A stretch of DNA of 16,355 nt from JBFFMO01 sp037968515. Its GTDB lineage: Bacteria > Myxococcota_A > Bradymonadia > Bradymonadales > Bradymonadaceae. Every line of letters starts with the position of its first letter. Position 1 is the first letter of the stretch. The translations under genes and the position numbers were made by a program. Location of the stretch: the NCBI GenBank assembly GCA_037968515.1, contig JBBKVQ010000339.1, forward strand, positions 1-16,355, read 5' to 3'. Below, piece after piece: positions 1 to 6,500 of the stretch. The notes under the pieces were generated by a model that searched no databases, was not told the origin of the DNA, and saw only the letters and a program-made list of their open reading frames with translations.

Positions 1-317
1 TTGGCGGCCAGCGCGCCGGCTTCGGTCAGGGCTTCCCAGTAGGGTTTGCCTGCCTCCTGCGCGATCACGCGCGCGATGGCTTCTTTTCTGAGATCCAATT
101 CATCCGCGAATCTCAGCAAGATCTCTCGCCGCGCCCCTTGGCCAAGCCGGTCCCAGCCACGTTGTGCTTTTCGAGCAGCCTCGACGGCCTTGTCAACGCT
201 CGTGATACCCCAGTGCATCTCGTAAAGGACTTCGTCCAAACGCGCAGGGTTATGGCGCAATAGAGTCGCGTCCACGCTTGCTGGTAGGTTCCATTTTCCA
301 TCGATGAAGTTTTTCAT
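1..317 (-). CDS. Aldehyde dehydrogenase (AstD-like), N-terminal part, cut by window edge
   Basis: NAD(P)-dependent oxidation of an aldehyde to its acid is the expected reaction. Only the first 105 codons are present; the gene continues past the left edge. The protein begins MKNFIDGKWNLP, the FI(D/N)GKW opening common in aldehyde dehydrogenases. It continues with AVEAARKAQRGWDRL, then a RREILLRFADEL segment and IAQEAGKPYWEALTEAGAL. The GKP.WEA.TE stretch most resembles succinylglutamate-semialdehyde dehydrogenase (AstD) and relatives. The catalytic Cys and Glu lie outside the window, so substrate cannot be judged. The ATG (317-315) overlaps the TGA stop of the upstream oxidoreductase as ATGA, implying translational coupling. 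No other arginine-catabolism (ast) gene is visible, so AstD identity is only a family-level inference. Confidence 0.85.
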   Translation of the reverse strand, partial: MKNFIDGKWNLPASVDATLLRHNPARLDEVLYEMHWGITSVDKAVEAARKAQRGWDRLGQGARREILLRFADELDLRKEAIARVIAQEAGKPYWEALTEAGALAA

Positions 318-1333
318 TTTGACTCGTCGAATTTGAGTACGATTTTTCCGAAATGCGAACCTGATGCCATGACCTCAAAAGCGTCTTCGGCCTGAGTCCA
401 TGGGAATACATGGCTGATTTCGGGTCTGATATGATGTTGGGTGATGGCGCGGTTCATGTCTTCGAATGACTCGCGATGCCCCACTAAAATGCCCTGAACA
501 CGGACGTTTTGCATCAGGATCGGCAGCAGATTCAGCTCTTGCGCGGTTCCAGATAAAACTCCGATCAGGTAGACGGATCCACCGGGCCGAACAGCCTGCA
601 GGCTCGACTTCAGCGTGCTGGCTCCACCCACTTCGACGACATGATCGACGCCGTCGCCTCCGGCCATTTTTTTTGCGGTCTTCCCCCAGTTGGCATCGGT
701 TCGATAATTGATGGTGTGTTCAACCCCGGCCTGCCGAACTCTTTCAAGCTTTTCGTCGCTGGACGAAGTCATGATGACTCGTGCCCCAGCGGCCAATGCA
801 TAGTGCATGGCAAACATCGACACGCCGCCCGTCCCCTGAACCAAGACTGAATCCCCAGCTTTGATCTGGCCATGCGTAACTAAGGCGCTCCAAGCGGTAA
901 CGCCAGCACAAGGAAGGCATGCGGCTTGTCCGTCCGTGAGACCTTCAGGCGCGAGCACCGCGTCTTCCTCACAAAGGGTCATGAACTCCTGAAGGGTCCC
1001 ATCAACGGGCCCGCCAAGTGTCCGTTTGGTTTTGATTTTCGAGGGCGTCCCTGAATGCCAGCCTTGGGCAAAGATGGGGCAGACGCGGTCGCCAACCTTG
1101 AACCGGGTCACTCGAGCGCCGACCTTTTGCACGATGCCGACCCCGTCGGACAACGGAATAAGTGGCAAGGCTTGTCGTGGATTATACTCCCCGCGCACCA
1201 TCAAAAGGTCGCGATAGTTCAGGCTCGCAGCCTTCATCTGGATTTGGATTTCGTGGTTTTGCGGTGGGATTTTTTCCCGTTCCACAAGGGTCAGGTTTTT
1301 TGTCCCAAACGCGTTGAGTTCAATGGCTCGCAT
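314..1333 (-). CDS. MDR-family NAD(P)-dependent oxidoreductase, zinc-independent type
   Basis: Medium-chain dehydrogenase/reductase of 339 residues, a usual length for the family. The N-terminal GroES-like half contains NYRDLL (39-44) and PLSDGVGIV (60-68), where zinc enzymes have a GHE motif. The structural-zinc four-Cys lobe is also absent, so the enzyme resembles quinone-oxidoreductase-like members. The cofactor-binding Rossmann motif is GTGGVS at 167-172, followed by YALAAGARVIMTSSS. A reading frame extends upstream to 1444, but ATG at 1333 is chosen because MRAIELNAFG is the normal family opening, a GGAGAGG ribosome site sits just upstream, and the longer form would run into the acyltransferase gene. 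The stop overlaps the start of the aldehyde dehydrogenase, suggesting two consecutive oxidation steps (alcohol or enone, then aldehyde). Substrate is unknown. Confidence 0.92.
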   Translation of the reverse strand: MRAIELNAFGTKNLTLVEREKIPPQNHEIQIQMKAASLNYRDLLMVRGEYNPRQALPLIPLSDGVGIVQKVGARVTRFKVGDRVCPIFAQGWHSGTPSKIKTKRTLGGPVDGTLQEFMTLCEEDAVLAPEGLTDGQAACLPCAGVTAWSALVTHGQIKAGDSVLVQGTGGVSMFAMHYALAAGARVIMTSSSDEKLERVRQAGVEHTINYRTDANWGKTAKKMAGGDGVDHVVEVGGASTLKSSLQAVRPGGSVYLIGVLSGTAQELNLLPILMQNVRVQGILVGHRESFEDMNRAITQHHIRPEISHVFPWTQAEDAFEVMASGSHFGKIVLKFDESK

Positions 1334-1358
1334 GGGCCTCTCCGTAAAATTCCAAGCA

Positions 1359-1387
1359 TATATAGCCCGTTTCCCAACAGGTGTCGC
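1359..1387 (-). promoter_or_regulatory. Possible sigma-70-type promoter for the oxidoreductase-aldehyde dehydrogenase pair
   Basis: On the minus strand, GCGACA (1387-1382) is followed by a 17-base spacer and TATATA (1364-1359). This gives 4 of 6 matches at each box and a start point about 20 bases before the ATG at 1333. It lies in the short gap directly after the acyltransferase stop, so the pair could be expressed on its own. Motif-level evidence only. Confidence 0.3.
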
Positions 1388-1388
1388 C

Positions 1389-3389
1389 CTACCGACGAAC
1401 CCCAAGTCGAGTTCGCAAAAGCTCGGTGGTGAGCCGTGATCCACGGGGGCTTAGGTGGGCGTCGTCGCGGTAGAGCCAGTGTTGCCCATCAAAAACCCGA
1501 CATTGTCCATTGGGGCATAGCGCCGGCGCAAAATCGACGTGTGCTTGGGCGCTATCCACAGCCTCTGCATGGATTTTTTTGCCGATCGTAGGGTCCAACC
1601 AGAATGGGTCGTCTAGGCGCCGTTGTGGTGCACATTTTTCAGGCCAAAAATACAGGGCGGCAGCCGAACAGGAATCTCCCAGAACAACGTGATTTGTGGC
1701 CGAGTCGGGGTTGGGCTGGAATTTTGGAATAGGATCCAGAAGCAGCACACGAATGCCCGCATCCGACAACTCCCGGACCAAACCACGCAGGCCTTCGACC
1801 AGCACTGCGCGCTTTGCCTCCAGGTCGTTTGCATCCTCAATCCCAATGTTGGTCCCAGTGATATAGGCGTCCGTGGCGATTCCAATCACCACGATATCGG
1901 GTTTGGCAGCGAGTAGCTCGGAGCGGATCTCTTGAACCCAACGGCGACAGCGGCGATGTTCGAGTCCGTCGCGAGAGGTCTTCAGGTCGACGAATGGACA
2001 GCCAAGCATGGTGGTCGCCTTGATCGTGAAATCCCCAGAATTCGCGAGTTCTTTGAAAGCCGGAAGATGTTGTTGCGCGTTGGAATCGCCCACAACGATG
2101 ACTCGAGTCGGGCCTTTCCCCCAAGCACACTGATTACCAACTGTTGCCAGGCTGCTCGCCGTGGCGCAGCCCGTCTTGGCATAATCAGTTTTGGCGTGAC
2201 GCATGGCTTGAAGAATCGGTAGGTCGAGCGACCGGGAGACCTCGTTTTGAATGAACACCGCAAGAACCGGTAGAAGTACACAGACCAATCCAACGACTAA
2301 AATTGGACGTTGTTCGGCACGAGGCCGCTTGCGAATCGGGGTTTCTACCCATCGTTCAGTCAGCCACGCAGCGCCCAGCGACAGAATCACGGCGATGCCG
2401 GTCGCCGTGGGGTCGTTGGGCCAGGTGGCGCGAGCAAAAACAATTGCAGGCCAATGCCACAGGTACCATGCGTACGACAGGTCGCCGACTCGGACCAACC
2501 AGCGCGTCTCGAAGAGCCGTTTGAAATTAGAACGCTCGTCACGGACCGCGCCTGGAACGATCAGCAACGCGGTCCCCAAAACTGGCAATAACGCTGCGTA
2601 GCCGGGGAAAACCGTTTCTTTGCTGAAGAGCACCGCCGCCGCCAAAATCGCGGCAAAGCCGATGAAACCCAGACTGTCCAGTTTCGCGGTGACACCGCGC
2701 AGTCGGGGAAGCAAGACCGCCAAGAGCGCGCCCACGCTGAATTCCCAGACCCGGGTCACGCAGGTGTAAAACGCAAGGCTGCGGGTATCGATGCCCATGA
2801 ATCCTGGCAGCTCAACCATGCCCAGGTTTAAGCTAAACGAGGCCAACCCGATCAGGGCGACCCCGCCCGCGAGCTTGGAATACGGATTGGACTCGTGTCG
2901 TTTGGCGGCGCGCCAGAGTCCGAAAATCAGCACCGGGAAAAACAGATAAAACTGTTCTTCAACCGACAATGACCACGTGTGCAAGAGCGGGTTGAACTCG
3001 GCGGGGGAATCGAAATACCCGGTGGCCTGAAACAGGTAGTGATTGGCGTTCAGAAGGGTCGCAGAAATCGCAGTCTTCCCCGTGGCGTCAAGCGCTCGCT
3101 CGGGCGCTAGAAACGTACTTGCCAAGACCACCAGCGTTAACGTCAAAGACAGGGCGGGCAAGAGCCTGCGGAGTCGTCGACGGTAGAATTGACTCATAGA
3201 AAACCGGTCGGTCCCCAATGTTTTGAGTATCCCGCCACTGATCACAAATCCGGAGATCACAAAAAAGACATCGACGCCGATGAAACCGCCCGTGACGGGA
3301 AGGCCAGTGTGATAGAGCACGACAAGCAATACTGCGAGCCCTCGCATGCCTTGAATATCGGTTCGATGTTCGAACACATATGGGGGCAT
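1389..3389 (-). CDS. OafA/YrhL-type membrane acyltransferase with C-terminal SGNH domain
   Basis: A 666-residue two-domain protein predicted to O-acylate a surface polysaccharide such as O-antigen or another exported glycan. The N-terminal half is an acyltransferase family 3 membrane domain: GMRGLAVLLVVLYHTG contains the R-X10-H motif (R16, H27), followed by GGFIGVDVFFVISGF. About ten hydrophobic helices run to roughly residue 385. The C-terminal half is an SGNH/GDSL-like domain with VVGDSN at 432-437 (nucleophile candidate S436) and DDAHLS at 642-647 (D642 and H645 as catalytic partners). The length fits OafA-SGNH fusions. In such enzymes the membrane domain is thought to move the acyl group across the membrane and the SGNH domain to transfer it. 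No strong ribosome site precedes the ATG, but the start matches the usual N-terminus. The gene is divergent from the giant surface protein. The acyl group and acceptor are unknown. Confidence 0.93.
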   Translation of the reverse strand: MPPYVFEHRTDIQGMRGLAVLLVVLYHTGLPVTGGFIGVDVFFVISGFVISGGILKTLGTDRFSMSQFYRRRLRRLLPALSLTLTLVVLASTFLAPERALDATGKTAISATLLNANHYLFQATGYFDSPAEFNPLLHTWSLSVEEQFYLFFPVLIFGLWRAAKRHESNPYSKLAGGVALIGLASFSLNLGMVELPGFMGIDTRSLAFYTCVTRVWEFSVGALLAVLLPRLRGVTAKLDSLGFIGFAAILAAAVLFSKETVFPGYAALLPVLGTALLIVPGAVRDERSNFKRLFETRWLVRVGDLSYAWYLWHWPAIVFARATWPNDPTATGIAVILSLGAAWLTERWVETPIRKRPRAEQRPILVVGLVCVLLPVLAVFIQNEVSRSLDLPILQAMRHAKTDYAKTGCATASSLATVGNQCAWGKGPTRVIVVGDSNAQQHLPAFKELANSGDFTIKATTMLGCPFVDLKTSRDGLEHRRCRRWVQEIRSELLAAKPDIVVIGIATDAYITGTNIGIEDANDLEAKRAVLVEGLRGLVRELSDAGIRVLLLDPIPKFQPNPDSATNHVVLGDSCSAAALYFWPEKCAPQRRLDDPFWLDPTIGKKIHAEAVDSAQAHVDFAPALCPNGQCRVFDGQHWLYRDDAHLSPRGSRLTTELLRTRLGVRR

Positions 3390-3550
3390 CGTTAGATTGC
3401 TCGTAAGTGGAAGATCTTGCGTTGTGACTGGTCCTTAGCGGACATCTCGATTTTCAATCAAGTTTCCGCAACAATACACTGAACAAGACTCAAAAGTGAC
3501 TATGGACGCGTAAGCATCCAATGAACGAAAAAATTCAAAGGCATAACTGC
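3390..3550. promoter_or_regulatory. Divergent intergenic region with possible plus-strand promoter
   Basis: This 161-base region separates the acyltransferase from the giant surface protein gene and should hold promoters for both. The best plus-strand candidate is TTTCAA (3452-3457), a 17-base spacer, and TACACT (3475-3480). The -10 box is fair and the -35 box poor. The chosen start at 3551 is preceded by AAAGG with nine bases of spacing, whereas the in-frame ATG at 3521 has no ribosome site. No convincing minus-strand promoter was found. Confidence 0.3.
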
Positions 3551-6500
3551 ATGAATGCGAAACTCACTTCGTTACTCCTAAGCATCATCACCCTTGTCGC
3601 CGTCGAGGCCTCAGCCGAAAGAAATCCCGCTCAGGTCTATAATGACGTGCTCCGTGGGAACTTTGCTCGCACTGGAAACAGCATCATGACCTGCGATCGC
3701 ACCCGGGAGACCGCCGCGAAGTGCAATGACGTTGAGCTGCTCGCAGGTGTTTCGGCGATCAATAACAACAATACCTACACGACGTGGATCGATATTGACG
3801 GCGTGGTAGATTTGGACGGCATCGGCACCACCGACGATACCTACAACTCGTCGCGTGGCACGATCGCTGGCTTGCCGGCCACGGCTCAAATCGAGTGGGC
3901 TGGCCTGTACTGGAGCGGAAACACGCGGAACACAGGGACTCGCACCGCGACGGCTCCCGCGGCTCAGCCCATCAGCCAGATTCAATTCAAGACCCCCAAC
4001 ACACCTTATGTCGCCGTCACCGGGGATTGGTGTGATGCGATCGGTGATCGTTATCAGTGTTTTTCTGATGTCACGGGCCTGATCAACGCCAATGGTACTT
4101 ACGGTATCGCCAATCTAAAGGCGAACTCGGGTCAAGACGATTATGTCGGCGGTTGGGAGCTACTGATTGCGTATCGCGATGATGCACAGCGCCTGCGCAG
4201 TTTATCGGTATTCGACGGTCATTTGCAGTATAACGCGACCACCCCACGAACGTTTACGTTTAACGGGTTTCTGACGCCCTTGGCCGGCCCGATTCAGGCT
4301 TTCGTGACCACCAGTGTTAGCGAAGGTGATGCGGGAAGCCGCGACGACGCGACATTTAAATCCCAGACCCAACTGCTTCCTCGGACGCTGAGTCAGGACC
4401 TTGGCAACGGCACGATCAGCTTTTTGGGTGCCAACGTGGTCACGCGTTCCCCAGCTTTTAGAAACACGCTTGGCCACGACATCGATACGTTCGATGTCAG
4501 CACCGATATGCGAAACGGAGACCGATCAGCGGTCTTGTTTTTGCCAGCTTCAACCGGCGAAGTTAACGACTGGCATAAAACTGATTTTGCGGTCGATGTT
4601 TACTTCCCGAACGTGTTTGCGACCAAGACGGTTGTTGACCTGAATGGCGGCAGCGTCGTGCGCGGCGATACCTTGCGTTACACCGTTACAGTCAGAAACG
4701 ATGCCACTGCCCTAGACGCCGCGATCAAAGTGGTTGCGGTGGATGCGTTGCCAAGCGGCCTCGACTACGTCCCGGGCTCGATTCGCTTGATCACAACCGT
4801 TTTAGGCGGCCCGGCGAACGGTGTGAAAACCGACGTCCCGGCGGATGATATTGCAGATTATTCGGCAGGTTCTCGGACGCTCACAGTCAGGTTGGGCCAG
4901 GGCGCCACTGCAACGGCTGGCGGCAAGCTAATCGTCGGTGCCACCACCAGCTTTTCGTTCGATGCCAAGGTGAATGCCTCGGCCAACGGGCAGATCGCGA
5001 ATGTGGCGATCGTCCAACACGAAGGCGAAACGTTAGCCCAGCAGTTTGTGCGACCCGTGGCGGCTCCGACTGATAATCCTGTGACTCCCGCATACGACGA
5101 AACGATCGTCACCGTCAGCGATGATACCGACGGTGATGGCCTGGGCGACGAAACAGACACGGATGACGACAACGACGGCATCACCGACATCATCGAGGGC
5201 GGCGGCGTTGATCCTTCGGCCGATGACGATAACGACGGAATCCCGAACTACCGCGACCCCAGCCGCGCTGGCTTTTTGGATACCAATAATGACGGCGTAG
5301 ATGACCGCTTTGACGCGGATCTCGACGGCATCCCCAACCACCTCGACCTGGACTCGGACGGTGATGGGCTTTTTGATGTCGACGAACACGGCGGCGCTGC
5401 ATTTGATGCCGATAATAATGGCCAAATCGACTCGTCGATCGACTTGAACTTGAACGGTTTGGCTGATGTCGTTGATGGCGCGATTCCAAACGTTATGCCG
5501 CTTCCTGGGCAGGACACCGACATGGACATGACGGCCAACTTCTTGGACGTCGACGATGACGGTGACGGAATCCCGACCCTCCAAGAACGCCTTGACGTGG
5601 CCATCCATGGCGCAGGAGATCTGGATAATATCCCCGCGTGGTTGGACACGGATTCCGACGACGACATGATTCTGGACGCCGACGAAACCTTAGATATCGA
5701 CGTCGATGGCATTCCCGATTATCTGGACCCATCAACTCGCTTCTTGACTGCTCCAGTCAACGGATCGACCACAAATTCCAACCGACCTTCGACCGCAGGA
5801 ACAGTCAGCACCGGCGCGTCGGTTTTAGTCGAGTATGTGAATGCGGCAGGCACGGTGGTCGCAACCCGCACGGTCAACGTGAATAACGGGAACGGAAACT
5901 GGCAAACAGCTCCTACCGTCGACCTTCCTGATGGCACCTACACGGTGCGGGCAACTGCCACTGACAGCACGGGCAATTCGGCTGTGGATTCGGTCACGGT
6001 GACCGTGGACACGGTCGCGCCGACACTCGTGATTTCGACGCCGACTCAGGGGCAAACCGTTCCAACCGGCATTATCACGGGAACGACCGAGCCCAATGCA
6101 GTGGTCACAGTCACCTTCGATCCAACCTCTGCGACGCCTCAGGTGGTTACGGTAACAGCCGATGCTGCGGGCAACTGGTCTGCGGCTCCGACCTCGGCCT
6201 TGGCCGATGGGGCACACAGCGCAAGTGCGATCGCAACCGATGCGGCTGGGAACCAATCCCCAACTCGCACGCGGGATTTTGTGATTGTCTCGGGCACGCC
6301 CGTCGTCATCAACACTCCTGCAAACGGCAGCCTGAGTAACGATTCGACACCGGCACTTTCGGGAACCGCGCTGCCAAACACGACCGTGACTCTTGTGCTT
6401 GATGCTGGCACAGCGACTGAACAAACCGTGGTTGTGACGTCGAACGGTGCTGGTGCATGGTTTGTGTTTTCGCCGACCTTGGCCGAGGGGCCTCATACGC

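Noticed and set aside
113..301. 62-residue minus-strand reading frame at the left edge
   Set aside because: It is a different frame of the aldehyde dehydrogenase, whose true frame starts at 317 and matches the family throughout.
1334..1444. N-terminal extension of the MDR oxidoreductase up to 1444
   Set aside because: The extra 37 residues do not resemble the family, overlap the acyltransferase end, and the ATG at 1333 has a strong ribosome site.
3521..3550. Start of the giant protein at the ATG at 3521
   Set aside because: There is no ribosome site, and it would put ten charged residues ahead of an otherwise normal signal peptide.
4858..5712. Several minus-strand reading frames of up to 191 codons opposite the Asp-rich region
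   Set aside because: GAC/GAT/GGC-rich repeats leave the other strand free of stops; the predicted proteins are low-complexity Val/Ile/Arg or Ser/Arg strings with no family features.
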